DNA of 64,000 nucleotides from UBA668 sp963720695 (GTDB lineage: Bacteria; Actinomycetota; Acidimicrobiia; Acidimicrobiales; Ilumatobacteraceae): the NCBI GenBank assembly GCA_963720695.1, contig CAVRGG010000007.1, forward strand, positions 248,001-312,000, in the 5' to 3' direction. Position numbers and translations under genes: made by a program. The notes beneath the pieces are model-generated. The model had not been told where the DNA came from. It saw nothing but the letters and a program-made list of their open reading frames with translations, and did no database searches. Shown here piece by piece: positions 45,375 to 54,968 of this stretch (the stretch's first letter is position 1; each line of letters begins with the position of its first letter).

Positions 45375-46731
45375 GCGATCGCGGGACGGCGATCGTGAAC
45401 CGGCACCCCTGGCCCGGTGCGGTGTGCAGCGCGATCCTGCCGCCGTGGCTCTCGACGATCGACTTCGCGATGGACAGACCGAGGCCGCTCCCGCCCGAGG
45501 ATCGGGCGCGCGACGGGTCGCCGCGGTAGAACCGTTCGAAGACCTGCGCTGCGATCTCCGGGTCGAGGCCGGGCCCGTGATCGACGACCTCGATCACGAC
45601 GCTCGCGTCGCGCTCGGAGCCGAGGAGCTCGATCGGGGTCGACGTCGGCGTGTGGACCAACGCATTGTGGACGATGGCTGCGACCACCTGGTGAAGTCGG
45701 GCGGGGTCGCCCTCGCAGGTGAGGGGCCTGGTGCTCTCCACCCGGATCACCCGCTCCGGCTGCACGGCGAGGGCATCCGCAGCTGCATCATCGAGCAGTT
45801 GGGCCACGTCGACGGGCGCGGTGTCCAGGGGGAGTCCTCGGTCGAGCTTGCTGAGCAGCAGGAGGTCGTCGACCAAGGCACTCATCCGGTCGGCCTCACC
45901 CGTGACGCGGCGCATCGCGTCGTCGAGCCGCGCTTGGTCCTGCAGCCCGCCGCGCTGGTAGAGCTCCGCGTAGCCCCGGATGGACGTCAGCGGCGTGCGG
46001 AGTTCGTGGGATGCGTCGGCGACGAACTGACGAAGGCGTTCGTCGGCCGCCTCCTTCTGGTCGAGCATCGAGTTGAACGCGTTCGAGAGGTGCGCCGCCT
46101 CGGTCCCGGGCGGGTACGACGGGACCCGCCGAGTGCGATCGCCACCGCTGATCGCATCGGCCGCGGCCGTGACCTCGTTGATCGGCTTGACGCCCAACCG
46201 CACCACCCATGCCGCGGTGATGGCGATCACCGACATGACCACCAGGCCGCCGATCCCCGTGGCGATCAGCAGCCGGTTGTACGCCGCACTCGCCTTCGCC
46301 AGCGAGAGCGCGATGAAGTTCCAGCCGCTGGCATCGGGGCGCTGGAGGACGATCACTCGGAACTGGTCGCCGGTGCCCACGCCGTCGACCGTGAACGGGT
46401 CGCCACGCCCTCGGCCGCTGTGCGCCTCGGCGTCGCTCACCGACACGTCGGGCGAGCCGGTGACCAGTTGCCCCTGGATGATGGTCGTGACGGTGCCGTC
46501 CGCATCGAGGTGGCCGATGTAGATCTCGCTGAAGGTTCCCGCGCCATCGGGAGGGATCGGTGCGGGCCGATTGCCGAGGATGCCGAGCGCCAGCGGGGTG
46601 GAGGTCTCGAGTTGCCGATCGACCTGTTCGGTGAGGTAGCGCCGCTGCGTGGTGGCGATCAGGTAGCCGGTGATCGCGAACGCGATCGCGACGCCGCCGA
46701 GTCCGATGAAGAGGCGACTGCGCAGTCTCAC
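45355..46731 (-). CDS. Sensor histidine kinase (OmpR-family partner)
   Basis: A 458-residue membrane kinase. Helices lie at about 6-26 and 155-178, enclosing a periplasmic sensor domain of about 130 residues with no known signature. HAMP follows, then HisKA with DASHELRTPLTSIRGYAELY (phospho-His in SHEL), and HATPase_c with the N box (VAAIVHNALVHT), DHGPGLD and GSGLGLSIAKSIVESHGG. This is the TcrY/MprB/PrrB-like actinobacterial layout. It overlaps the response regulator gene by 4 bases and is translated after it. The signal is unknown. Confidence 0.92.
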   Translation of the reverse strand: MRLRSRLFIGLGGVAIAFAITGYLIATTQRRYLTEQVDRQLETSTPLALGILGNRPAPIPPDGAGTFSEIYIGHLDADGTVTTIIQGQLVTGSPDVSVSDAEAHSGRGRGDPFTVDGVGTGDQFRVIVLQRPDASGWNFIALSLAKASAAYNRLLIATGIGGLVVMSVIAITAAWVVRLGVKPINEVTAAADAISGGDRTRRVPSYPPGTEAAHLSNAFNSMLDQKEAADERLRQFVADASHELRTPLTSIRGYAELYQRGGLQDQARLDDAMRRVTGEADRMSALVDDLLLLSKLDRGLPLDTAPVDVAQLLDDAAADALAVQPERVIRVESTRPLTCEGDPARLHQVVAAIVHNALVHTPTSTPIELLGSERDASVVIEVVDHGPGLDPEIAAQVFERFYRGDPSRARSSGGSGLGLSIAKSIVESHGGRIALHTAPGQGCRFTIAVPRSPTPSSG

Positions 46732-47435
46732 CCGTCGACTCGCATGCAGTAGCCGACGCCGCGAACGGTGTGGAGGAGCTTGGGTTCACCCGTGTCGAGC
46801 TTGCGTCGCAGGTAGCTCATGTAGGTCTCGACGACCGAGGCGTCACCATCGAAGTCGTAGTGCCACACGTGGTCCAGGATCTGGCTCCGGCTGAGGACGC
46901 GACCTGCGTTGAGCAGCAGGTAGTGCAGCAGCTTGTACTCGGTGGGTGACAGCGTCACGGTCTGACCGGCGCGCGTCACCCGATGCGCATCGTCGTCGAG
47001 CTCCAGGTCGGCGAGCGACAGCACCGACGTCGGCATGGCGGCCTGGGAATGCCGCAACGCGACCTGCACCCGAGCGACGAGCTCGGCGATCGCGAAGGGC
47101 TTCACCACGTAGTCGTCGCCGCCGGAGGTGAGGCCGCGGATGCGGTCGTCGAGTCCGTCGCGCGCCGTGAGGAACACCACCGGCGTCTTGTTGCCGTCGC
47201 TGCGCAGGCGGCGGAGCACCTCGAATCCGTCGATGCCGGGCATCATCACGTCGAGCACGATCACGTGCGGGTGGTAGGAGCGCACGGCGGCGAGTGCCTC
47301 GTGACCGTCGGCAGCCTTCGCGGTGTCCATCCCGTCGAGCTGGAGTGCCGATTCGACGAGGAACGAGATGTTGTCCTCGTCATCGACGACGAGGACGCGC
47401 GGCTTGGCGCCGGTCGAGGATGTCACGCCCGCCAT
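46728..47435 (-). CDS. OmpR-family response regulator
   Basis: A 235-residue regulator: receiver domain with acidic pocket D18-D19, phospho-acceptor D62 in VLDVMMPG, and K in VVKPFAIAEL; then a winged-helix DNA-binding domain (LSPTEYKLLHYLLLNAGRVL, HTVRGVGYCMR). It pairs with the adjoining kinase. An in-frame GTG (VTSSTGAKPR) three codons in could be the true start. OmpR-type regulators bind 11-bp direct repeats, such as those found upstream of the DUF2231 gene, although no direct link is shown. Confidence 0.93.
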   Translation of the reverse strand: MAGVTSSTGAKPRVLVVDDEDNISFLVESALQLDGMDTAKAADGHEALAAVRSYHPHVIVLDVMMPGIDGFEVLRRLRSDGNKTPVVFLTARDGLDDRIRGLTSGGDDYVVKPFAIAELVARVQVALRHSQAAMPTSVLSLADLELDDDAHRVTRAGQTVTLSPTEYKLLHYLLLNAGRVLSRSQILDHVWHYDFDGDASVVETYMSYLRRKLDTGEPKLLHTVRGVGYCMRVDG

Positions 47436-47441
47436 TGTGGC

Positions 47442-48626
47442 TCAGGTCCGAGCCCGGAACACCCAATGACGCAGCAACCCGAAGCGGGCGAGGGTGGTCA
47501 GCGACCACGTGGTGAGCAGGACCAACACCTGTGCCAGCTCGCCGGACACATTGGCCAGGGCGAGACTGGTGAGTCCGAGACCCGCGAGCGAGATCGCCAC
47601 GCCACCCATGTAGTGACGACCTCGCTCCCGGGCGTCGCGGTAGCCGAAGGTGTATCGACGGTTGGCCCATGTGTTGCCGACCGCCGTCGCTCCGACCGCG
47701 ATGAGGTTCGCCCACACCGCTCCGGTGCTGTCACGCAGCATCAGGAACAGGGCGAGCGAGATGAGAGTGCTGACGACGCCGATCTTGACGAACACGATGA
47801 TCTGGCGTCCGAAGTCGTCGGCGAGTGGTTCGCGGGCGGCCGCTCCCAGATCGACCCGTCCGCGGCCTCGCAGGAAGGTCGAGGCCAGGCGGGCGACACC
47901 CCTGAGATCGTCCCGCGCGGTCGTCACGACGTGGACCCGGCTGTCGGGGTCGTCGACCCACGTCACGGGGACCTCGTGCACGCGCAGTCCGTTGCGCTCG
48001 GCGAGGAGCAGCAGCTCGGTGTCGAAGAACCAGGCGTCGTCCTCGACCAGCGGCACGAGCACGTCGGCGACCTCGCGGCGGATGGCTTTGAACCCGCACT
48101 GCGCGTCACGGAAGCTGTTGCCGAACACGGCGCGAAGGATGGTGTTGTAGGTGCGGGAGATGAACTCTCGTCGTGGGCCACGAGCGACCGCCGATCCCGC
48201 CGCGAGGCGAGAGCCGATCGCCACGTCGCTGTGACCGCTGACGAGTGGGGCGATCAGAGGGAGGAGGGCATCGAGCCCGGTGGACAGGTCGACGTCCATG
48301 TAGGCGACGATGCCCGCGTCGTTGCCGGTCCACGTGTGGCGCAGCGCACGACCCCGACCCTTCTCGTCGAGGTGCACGGCGCGGACGCCGTCGAGCGTGG
48401 CCGCGAGGGTGCTGGCGATGCGCCAGGTGTCGTCGGTCGAGGCGTTGTCGGCGATGGTGATGCGCCACGTGAACGGGAACTGCTCGTTCAGATAGCGATG
48501 CAGGGTCGTGACGCTCGCGGCCAGCACCACCGACTCGTTGTACACCGGGATGACGATGTCGACGAGTGGTGCCGCTGTCGGGGGGAGGGACGGGGCACCG
48601 TGGAGGTGCGGGGCCGTGAGCGTCAT
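47442..48626 (-). CDS. Bifunctional glycosyltransferase family 2 / GtrA protein
   Basis: A 394-residue fusion. Residues about 20-245 are a GT2 domain of the polyprenyl-phosphate sugar transferase kind: VDIVIPVYNESVVLAASVTT, ITIADNASTDDTW, VAYMDVDLSTGLDAL (metal-binding DxD-like) and CGFKAIRREVADVL. Residues about 270-394 form a four-helix GtrA domain (FVKIGVVSTLISLALFLML, then NRRYTF) thought to flip lipid-linked sugars. Together they would make and translocate a polyprenyl-phosphate sugar used for cell-envelope glycans. The stop is 6 bases from the response regulator start, so both may share a transcript. Confidence 0.87.
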   Translation of the reverse strand: MTLTAPHLHGAPSLPPTAAPLVDIVIPVYNESVVLAASVTTLHRYLNEQFPFTWRITIADNASTDDTWRIASTLAATLDGVRAVHLDEKGRGRALRHTWTGNDAGIVAYMDVDLSTGLDALLPLIAPLVSGHSDVAIGSRLAAGSAVARGPRREFISRTYNTILRAVFGNSFRDAQCGFKAIRREVADVLVPLVEDDAWFFDTELLLLAERNGLRVHEVPVTWVDDPDSRVHVVTTARDDLRGVARLASTFLRGRGRVDLGAAAREPLADDFGRQIIVFVKIGVVSTLISLALFLMLRDSTGAVWANLIAVGATAVGNTWANRRYTFGYRDARERGRHYMGGVAISLAGLGLTSLALANVSGELAQVLVLLTTWSLTTLARFGLLRHWVFRART

Positions 48627-48688
48627 GCCATGATGCTGCGCGACGGCCCTGGGTGCCGCGTGTGAGCTTGCTGGGAACTTGCTGAGAG

Positions 48689-49927
48689 TCAGAGCTCGCC
48701 GGACGCGACGAGATCCATCGCTCGCCGACACGTGCGGTGGAACGCGTCGGCGGCCATGAGGAGATGCGGCTCGGGCGTGTCCTCCTCCTTGGTGTGGCTG
48801 AGGCCGTTGGTCGACGACGAGAACAGCATGACGGTGGGAATCTCGCGGGCGACCTCGGACGCATCGTGCAACGCGCCGCTGGGAAGCTCCACGTCGTGTC
48901 CCTCGACCTCGCGCACCGCGGCGCGGGCGGCATCCAGCAACGCCGGGTGGAACGGCATCGGCGGGATGCGGAAGATGTGCTCCCACTCGATCGTGCAGCC
49001 CTCCGCATCGGCGGCCGCCGTCGCCGCCTCGTGGGCCTCGTCGAACATCGCCTGCAGTGACTCGGCCGAGATGTGGCGCATGTCCATCGTGATCCGCGTC
49101 TCGCCGGCCACGGCCGTCACCACTCCCGGCCAGCACTGTGCGTGCCCGACCGTCGTGACGCCTTCGTGTCGCTCGCCGATCTCGGCGATGGCCAAGGCGA
49201 ATCGGGCTGCTGCCCGGAAGCTGTCGCGGCGCATCTCCATCGGCATCGTGCCGGCATGCGCGGCCTGGCCTCGGAACACCAGGCGCTCGCGCTCGATGCC
49301 CTTCGTGCCGGTGACCGTGGCGATGCCGAGGCCCCGTCGCTCCAGGATCGGACCCTGCTCGATGTGGACCTCGACGTACGCCTTCACGTCGGCCATCCGG
49401 GTGCGAGCGCCGTCGAGGTGCTCGATGTCGACCCCGTGCTCGGCGAGGATCTCGGGCAGCCTTCCGCCGTCCTTGTCGGTGAGCCCGCGCAGCACGGTGA
49501 GGTCGAGCGTGCCCATGCACGCGGCCGAACCGAACAGGCTGCGGCTGAAGCGCGCGCCCTCTTCGTCGGCCCAGTCGACGACGGCGATCGTGATCGGCGG
49601 GGTGCCTTCCGCGGCGACCGCCCGCAGCAGTTCGAGACCGGCCATCACGCCGAGCGCGCCGTCGAGCCACCCACCCTTGGGGACGCTGTCGAGATGCGAT
49701 CCGACGACCAGCGTCTCGGGCCGCGCCCCGCGGAGCACCGCCCACAGGTTGCCGGCCTCGTCCTCGTCGACCTCGACGGGCAGCGTGGACAGCGACTCGC
49801 GGAAGAACGCTCGTGCCTGGAGCCACTCGGGTGTCCAGGCCAGGCGTCGGCTGCCCTCGGGGCCGCCGGTGCGGGCGGCGAGCTCGCGCAGGTCGGCGAC
49901 GACGCGAGCGGGATCGTAGGTGCTCAT
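48689..49927 (-). CDS. M20 Zn hydrolase of the hydantoinase/N-carbamoylase type
   Basis: A 412-residue enzyme of the N-carbamoyl-L-amino-acid hydrolase / allantoate amidohydrolase group: VVGSHLDSVPKGGWLDGALG (72-91, metal His and Asp), DWADEEGARF (Glu pair), HIEQGPILE (metal His), GQAAHAGTMPM (dimer domain) and GLSHTKEEDTP with the last metal His. It hydrolyses ureido groups of N-carbamoyl amino acids, allantoate or ureidoglycolate; the exact substrate is uncertain. TAGCCT (plus strand 49935-49940) stands 7 bases before the ATG, fitting a leaderless message. Confidence 0.87.
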   Translation of the reverse strand: MSTYDPARVVADLRELAARTGGPEGSRRLAWTPEWLQARAFFRESLSTLPVEVDEDEAGNLWAVLRGARPETLVVGSHLDSVPKGGWLDGALGVMAGLELLRAVAAEGTPPITIAVVDWADEEGARFSRSLFGSAACMGTLDLTVLRGLTDKDGGRLPEILAEHGVDIEHLDGARTRMADVKAYVEVHIEQGPILERRGLGIATVTGTKGIERERLVFRGQAAHAGTMPMEMRRDSFRAAARFALAIAEIGERHEGVTTVGHAQCWPGVVTAVAGETRITMDMRHISAESLQAMFDEAHEAATAAADAEGCTIEWEHIFRIPPMPFHPALLDAARAAVREVEGHDVELPSGALHDASEVAREIPTVMLFSSSTNGLSHTKEEDTPEPHLLMAADAFHRTCRRAMDLVASGEL

Positions 49928-49951
49928 CGGGCCGAGGCTAGCGATCGCGGG

Positions 49952-52666
49952 TCAGGCCAACGACGAGGCGAGTGCCTCCTGTTGGCGCAGCCATCTCGTG
50001 GCGTCGGCGACGGCCATCGGCCGTGCGATGTAGTAGCCCTGCGCCCATGGGCAGCCGAGCTCGCGGAGCAGGCTCAGCTTCTGCTCGCTGTCGACGCCCT
50101 CGGCGACCACCTTCAGCCCGAGCGAGTCGCCCAGGCGCAGGAGCAGTTCCACGATCGTGCGGTCGAGGCGGTCGTCGCACATGCCCGCGACGAAGACCTG
50201 GTCGATCTTCAACGTGTCGACCGTGAGCCGGTGCAGGTAGCTCATCGACGAATAGCCCGTCCCGAAGTCGTCGATGGCGACGTTGACCCCCTGGGCGCGC
50301 AGGTCGTCGACGACCGTGCCCGCGCGCGCGATGTCGGCGACGAGATGGGTCTCGGTGATCTCCAGGTCGAGCAGGTTCGGGTTCACGTTGGCGCGCCGGC
50401 ACAGCTCGTCGAGCAACGAGACCAGGTTTCCCTCCACGATGTGGCGCCCCGAGATGTTGACGGCGAGGCGCATCCGCGAGGTCGTGGCGTCCAGCCGCCA
50501 GTCGCGCAGGATGCCGACGGCCTCTTCCAGGACCCACGACTCGAGGTCGACGATGACGCCGGTTCGCTCGGCGATGGGGATGAACTCGCTGGGTCCGATC
50601 TCACCGACACCGGGGCGGTTCCAGCGCAGGAGCACCTCGGCGCCGATCGGGTGTGACGTGGCGATGTCGATGATCGGCTGGAGACACAGCGAGAACTGCT
50701 GCTGGGCGAGCCCGTGACGCATGGTGAGCGCCATCTCGGCGCGTTCCTCGATCACGTGGGCGAGCCGTTCGTCGAACGCCTCCACCCGTCCGCGGCCGCG
50801 TTCCTTGGCGTGGTAGACGGCCGAGTCCGCCTGGGCCACGCTGGCCAGCGGGTCGCGGAGTCCGTCGACCATGGCCACGCCCGCACTCGCCGACAGTGTG
50901 AACAGCTGACCGCCGCTGCCCGTGCACGGCGCCGAGATGGCCGCGATCAGTTCGCGAGCACGAGCGGTGACCCGGTCGAGCGACTCGGCGCGCTCCATGA
51001 GCACGAGGAACTCGTCGCCGCCGATGCGCGCCACGACGTCGAGCGGGCAGGCCCGGCGCACCCGATCGGCGAGTTCGGTGAGGATTCGATCGCCCTCGGA
51101 GTGGCCCTGGGTGTCGTTGACGCTCTTGAAGCCGTCGAGATCGAGGAAGATGATCGCACCGGTGTGCCCGTCCTGGCGGGCCTGCATGCCGATGATCGAC
51201 AGGCGCTCCATCGCCGCCGTCCGGTTCGCCAGGCCGGTCAGCGAGTCGGTCCGTGCCTGCACGTTGGCAGCGGCGTGCGACTCGTGGAGCTGCGACGTGA
51301 CCGTGGCGAGTTGACTCACGGATCGGCGCACGGTGTCACCGAGAGGCCCCGGCAGCGACTCGTCGACCTCGGTGTCGCCCTGCGCGAGACGGTCGAGCTG
51401 CGATTCGTAGGCCTTGAGGGTGGTGACCATGTCGTTGAACGCGCGGGTGACCACGCGCAGGTCCGTCGGCCCGATCGGCTTCTCCGGCTCCCCCGAGAGG
51501 TCTCCCTCGCGCACCTGGCGCGAGCGGCGAGCGAGTCGGCCGAGCGGACGCAGCACCGAGCGGATCACCAGGACGAGCAGGATCAGGCTGACGAGCACCG
51601 AGAGCACCATGGCGCCGATGGCCAGGCGCCGCGCCGATTCGGCCGTGGCCTGGACGTCGTCGGCGTGGTTGACCTCCTGGAGGAGGAACGAGTTGCCGTA
51701 GGACTTGAGCAGTTCGAGGCGGGTGAACGATCCGAGCAGGACGTCGGTGAGCAGCTTGATGTCCTCGGGGCGGGTGACCACCTGCTCGGGCGTGTCGGCG
51801 GCCGTGGACACCGCGTCGATGTACGTCGGGAGGCTCTTCGCGACGGCCGTGAAGTCGGGACTGTTGACGATCTGGTCGAAGCGCGCTCGCCGGCTCGGGT
51901 CGATCAACTCTCGGAGTTGACGGATCGACGCGTCGAACGAGGCCGAGGCCCCGATCATGGACACGAGGCTCGCCTGCGGGTCGCCGCTGATCGCTGCATC
52001 GGAGAGCTCGTCGAGTGCGGTCGACGCGTACTCGAGCGAGGCGATCAACTGTCCCGTCTCCGCACCGATGCCGCGGAGGTCGTCGCTGACGGCGGCACCC
52101 ATGAGTGCCTCGCCGGCGGTGTGGTTGACCGTCTGGACGAACGTGATGACCTGCTCGTAGCCGTTCTCGATGGTTGCGGCGTCGGCGGTCCGCGCGTCGA
52201 AGCCGCTGCGCAGCCCGGTGAGGGATGCGCGCACGTCCGTGAGCTCGTCGCGTATCGTCGTGCCTCCGGGAAGGGTGACGTCGCCTTCGTTGGCCGCCAA
52301 CGCCTCCAACCCCTTGTCGAGGTCGAGCCTGGCTCCGTCCATGATGCCGAGGAAGCTGGTCCCGGTGATCTTCTGGAGGTCGGCCCGGTCGACGCCGCGG
52401 GCCTCGGCCTCGGCCATCCCGTGGGTCGAGGTCAACTCGAGGTAGAGGGGCACGATCAGGTTGCCGGAGAAGAGCAGCAACTCGGCCTGATCACTGACGT
52501 CGGCCGCCGACGAGGCAGCGACGTTCTGGCGGTGCACCTCTCGCCAGGCGAAGACCTGCAGCGCGAGCACGGGGATGAGCACCATCACGAGCAGGCGGAA
52601 GCCGAGCGAGCGCGGACCGAAGCGCCCGACCCGCGACGACGACCCGGTGAGTGGTGCCCGTTGCAC
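49952..52666 (-). CDS. Membrane GGDEF-EAL protein (cyclic di-GMP turnover)
   Basis: A 904-residue protein. A membrane helix at about 25-45, a helical periplasmic sensor of about 300 residues and a second helix (about 345-365, MVLSVLVSLILLVLVI) precede HAMP. The GGDEF domain carries RIGGDEFLVLME, so cyclase activity is possible; the usual inhibitory RxxD site before it reads CPLD and is lost. The EAL domain has EVLLRWNRP, NISGRHIVEG, the DDFGTGYSS loop and AEGVDSEQKL, all consistent with phosphodiesterase activity. Both activities may be balanced by the sensor. The GTG start has TAGTTT (plus strand 52673-52678) 6 bases upstream. Confidence 0.9.
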   Translation of the reverse strand: MQRAPLTGSSSRVGRFGPRSLGFRLLVMVLIPVLALQVFAWREVHRQNVAASSAADVSDQAELLLFSGNLIVPLYLELTSTHGMAEAEARGVDRADLQKITGTSFLGIMDGARLDLDKGLEALAANEGDVTLPGGTTIRDELTDVRASLTGLRSGFDARTADAATIENGYEQVITFVQTVNHTAGEALMGAAVSDDLRGIGAETGQLIASLEYASTALDELSDAAISGDPQASLVSMIGASASFDASIRQLRELIDPSRRARFDQIVNSPDFTAVAKSLPTYIDAVSTAADTPEQVVTRPEDIKLLTDVLLGSFTRLELLKSYGNSFLLQEVNHADDVQATAESARRLAIGAMVLSVLVSLILLVLVIRSVLRPLGRLARRSRQVREGDLSGEPEKPIGPTDLRVVTRAFNDMVTTLKAYESQLDRLAQGDTEVDESLPGPLGDTVRRSVSQLATVTSQLHESHAAANVQARTDSLTGLANRTAAMERLSIIGMQARQDGHTGAIIFLDLDGFKSVNDTQGHSEGDRILTELADRVRRACPLDVVARIGGDEFLVLMERAESLDRVTARARELIAAISAPCTGSGGQLFTLSASAGVAMVDGLRDPLASVAQADSAVYHAKERGRGRVEAFDERLAHVIEERAEMALTMRHGLAQQQFSLCLQPIIDIATSHPIGAEVLLRWNRPGVGEIGPSEFIPIAERTGVIVDLESWVLEEAVGILRDWRLDATTSRMRLAVNISGRHIVEGNLVSLLDELCRRANVNPNLLDLEITETHLVADIARAGTVVDDLRAQGVNVAIDDFGTGYSSMSYLHRLTVDTLKIDQVFVAGMCDDRLDRTIVELLLRLGDSLGLKVVAEGVDSEQKLSLLRELGCPWAQGYYIARPMAVADATRWLRQQEALASSLA

Positions 52667-52725
52667 CAGGCCAAACTACTCCGCTCACTCGGTCGCGGTC
52701 GGCCGACAGGGGTAGTTTGCTGGCC

Positions 52726-54432
52726 ATGACCCAGGAAACCGGAACCCCTGTCGACGTGAAGCCCCGCAGCCGCGACGTCACCGATGGCCTGCAGAAAGCC
52801 GCCTCTCGCGCCATGCTGCGCGCGGTCGGGATGACCGACGACGACTGGGGCAAGCCGCAGGTCGCGATCGCGAACGCCTGGAACGAGGTGACGCCCTGCA
52901 ACATGACCCTGCGCAAACTCGCCGAGCACGCCAAGGACGGCGTGCGCGCGGGTGGCGGTTTCCCGATGGAGTTCGGCACCATCACCGTCAGCGACGGCAT
53001 CAGCATGGGCCACGAGGGGATGCGCGCCTCGCTGGTGAGCCGTGAGGTGATCACCGACTCGGTCGAGTGCGTCATGCACGCCGAGCGACTCGACGGATTC
53101 GTCGGCCTCGCCGGCTGCGACAAGAGCATCCCGGCGATGTTGATGGCTGCTGCTCGCCTCGACCTGCCCAGCGTGTTCGTCTACAACGGCAGCATCATGC
53201 CCGGTCAGTTGCACGGCAAGGCCCTCGACATCACCAGCGTGTTCGAGGCCGTCGGTGCGTTCTCGGCGGGCTCGATCAGCGAGGCGGAGCTGCACGACAT
53301 CGAGACCCACGCGTGCCCCGGCGAGGGCGCGTGCGGTGGCATGTTCACGGCCAACACGATGAGCTCCATCGCCGAGGCGATCGGCATGTCGTTGCCCGGC
53401 ACCGCGTCGCCCCCTGCCATCGACGGTCGCCGGGAGAGCGATGCGCGCATGGCCGGAGAAGCCGTCGTCAACCTGCTCCGGCTGGGCATCACGCCCCGCA
53501 TGATCATGACCAAGAAGGCATTCGAGAACGCCATCGCGGTCACCTCTGCGCTCGGCGGGAGCACCAACGCGGTGCTGCACCTGCTGGCGCTCGCCAACGA
53601 GGCCGGCGTCGACCTCGAGCTCGACGACTTCAACCGCATCGCCGCCAAGGTGCCCCACATCGCCGACATGAAGCCGGGTGGCCAGTTCCACATGAGCGAC
53701 CTCGACCGCGTCGGTGGCGTGCCCGTCGTCATGCGTCACCTGCTCGACGCCGGACTCTTCCACGGCGATTGTCTGACCGTCACCGGCAAGACGATGGCGG
53801 AGAACCTCGCCGAGATCGATCCGCCCGCACCGGACGGCGTGGTCGTGCACCCGCTCTCGGACCCGATCCACACCGAGGGCGGCATCGTCGTGCTCACCGG
53901 CTCGCTGGCTCCCAAGGGGTCCGTCGTGAAGGTCGCCGGGTTGAGCGCCGAGCAGAAGCAGTTCGTCGGCACCGCCCGCGTGTTCGACGGCGAGGACGCA
54001 GCGATGGAGGTGATCCTCGCCGGTGGGATCGAGCCCGGCACGGTGATCGTCATCCGCTACGAGGGCCCCAAGGGCGGCCCCGGCATGCGCGAGATGTTGG
54101 CCATCACCGGCGCGCTCAAGGGCGTCGGCCGTGGCGCGGACTGCGCCCTCATCACCGATGGTCGCTTCAGCGGCGGGACGTGGGGTTTCTGCATCGGTCA
54201 CGTGGCTCCCGAGGCCGTCGACGGTGGCCCGATCGCGTTCGTGCACGACGGTGACCAGATCCGCGTCGACGTCCACGAGCTCAGCCTCGACCTGCTCGTC
54301 GACGACGGCGAGATCGCCAAGCGTCGGGCCTCGTGGCAGCCCAACCCGCCCCGTTACACCACCGGCGTGCTCGGCAAGTACGCCCGCCTGGTGCAGGGCG
54401 CCGAGACCGGGGCCATCACCAACACGCTGTGA
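52726..54432 (+). CDS. ilvD: Dihydroxy-acid dehydratase
   Basis: A 568-residue iron-sulfur enzyme of branched-chain amino acid synthesis, converting dihydroxy-isovalerate and its homologue to the 2-oxo acids. The cluster cysteines are C58 (TPCNMT), C131 (GCDKSIP) and C203 (GEGACGGMFTANTM), the pattern of the [2Fe-2S] type. GRFSGGTWGFCIGHVAPEA is the C-terminal family block. TAGTTT (52713-52718) 7 bases before the ATG suggests leaderless transcription. A strong hairpin follows the stop. The related ilvB gene lies 8.6 kb downstream. Confidence 0.95.
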   Translation: MTQETGTPVDVKPRSRDVTDGLQKAASRAMLRAVGMTDDDWGKPQVAIANAWNEVTPCNMTLRKLAEHAKDGVRAGGGFPMEFGTITVSDGISMGHEGMRASLVSREVITDSVECVMHAERLDGFVGLAGCDKSIPAMLMAAARLDLPSVFVYNGSIMPGQLHGKALDITSVFEAVGAFSAGSISEAELHDIETHACPGEGACGGMFTANTMSSIAEAIGMSLPGTASPPAIDGRRESDARMAGEAVVNLLRLGITPRMIMTKKAFENAIAVTSALGGSTNAVLHLLALANEAGVDLELDDFNRIAAKVPHIADMKPGGQFHMSDLDRVGGVPVVMRHLLDAGLFHGDCLTVTGKTMAENLAEIDPPAPDGVVVHPLSDPIHTEGGIVVLTGSLAPKGSVVKVAGLSAEQKQFVGTARVFDGEDAAMEVILAGGIEPGTVIVIRYEGPKGGPGMREMLAITGALKGVGRGADCALITDGRFSGGTWGFCIGHVAPEAVDGGPIAFVHDGDQIRVDVHELSLDLLVDDGEIAKRRASWQPNPPRYTTGVLGKYARLVQGAETGAITNTL

Positions 54433-54439
54433 TCGAGGG

Positions 54440-54473
54440 GGGCGCGACCGGCACCCGATTGCCGGTCGCGCCC
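54440..54473. terminator. Strong 13-bp hairpin between convergent ilvD and DsrE genes
   Basis: GGGCGCGACCGGC (54440-54452) pairs perfectly with GCCGGTCGCGCCC (54461-54473) around an 8-base loop. The flanks GATCG and CGATC could extend the stem past a bulge. There is no U-tract on either side, so termination would depend on the stem alone or on Rho. Its place between two convergent operons supports a bidirectional terminator. Confidence 0.7.
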
Positions 54474-54492
54474 GATCAGGAGCCGCCGATCA

Positions 54493-54966
54493 TCAGGTGA
54501 AGATGATCTGCCCGCCGGCGGCCATGTCGTAGAAATCGCCGACCGTGATGATGTCCTGCACCTGTTCGACGAAGTCGTCCTTCTCGAGCCCGAACATGTC
54601 GACGGACGCCTTGCAGGCATACATGCCACAGCCGGTGTCGCCGATCATCTCGATGAACTCGTGCATCGGCGGGATGTCGATCTTGTCCATCGTCTTGCTC
54701 ATCATGTGCGTCGCGAGACCGCTCATGCCCGGCAGCCCGCCGATGAGCGTCGGGATGTGCATGCCCGGGTTGCCGACGGTCGCGACCTTGATGTGGTCGA
54801 TCCGCTTCTTGTTGATCGCGTCGAGGCCGAAGAACGTGAAGAACAGGTTCGCCTCCATGCCCTCGGCGCGGGCACCGTTCGCCATGATCAGCGCCGGGTA
54901 GATGCCTTCCAGCGAACCCTTCGACACGATGATCGAGACCTTGGTGATCTTGCCCACGGTGTCCAT
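54493..54966 (-). CDS. DsrE-like sulfur-relay family protein
   Basis: A 157-residue protein of the DsrE/DrsH-like family: KVSIIVSKGSLEGIYPALIM (about 8-27), EANLFFTFFGLDAINKKR and the C-terminal cysteine motif GDTGCGMYACKASVDMF (about 114-130), whose cysteines are the usual persulfide carriers. It probably accepts sulfane sulfur and hands it on, at or near the membrane. I chose ATG 54966, two bases after the DsrC-like stop; an in-frame ATG at 54978 would overlap that gene. Last gene of a five-gene minus-strand cluster. Confidence 0.82.
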   Translation of the reverse strand: MDTVGKITKVSIIVSKGSLEGIYPALIMANGARAEGMEANLFFTFFGLDAINKKRIDHIKVATVGNPGMHIPTLIGGLPGMSGLATHMMSKTMDKIDIPPMHEFIEMIGDTGCGMYACKASVDMFGLEKDDFVEQVQDIITVGDFYDMAAGGQIIFT

Positions 54967-54968
54967 GA

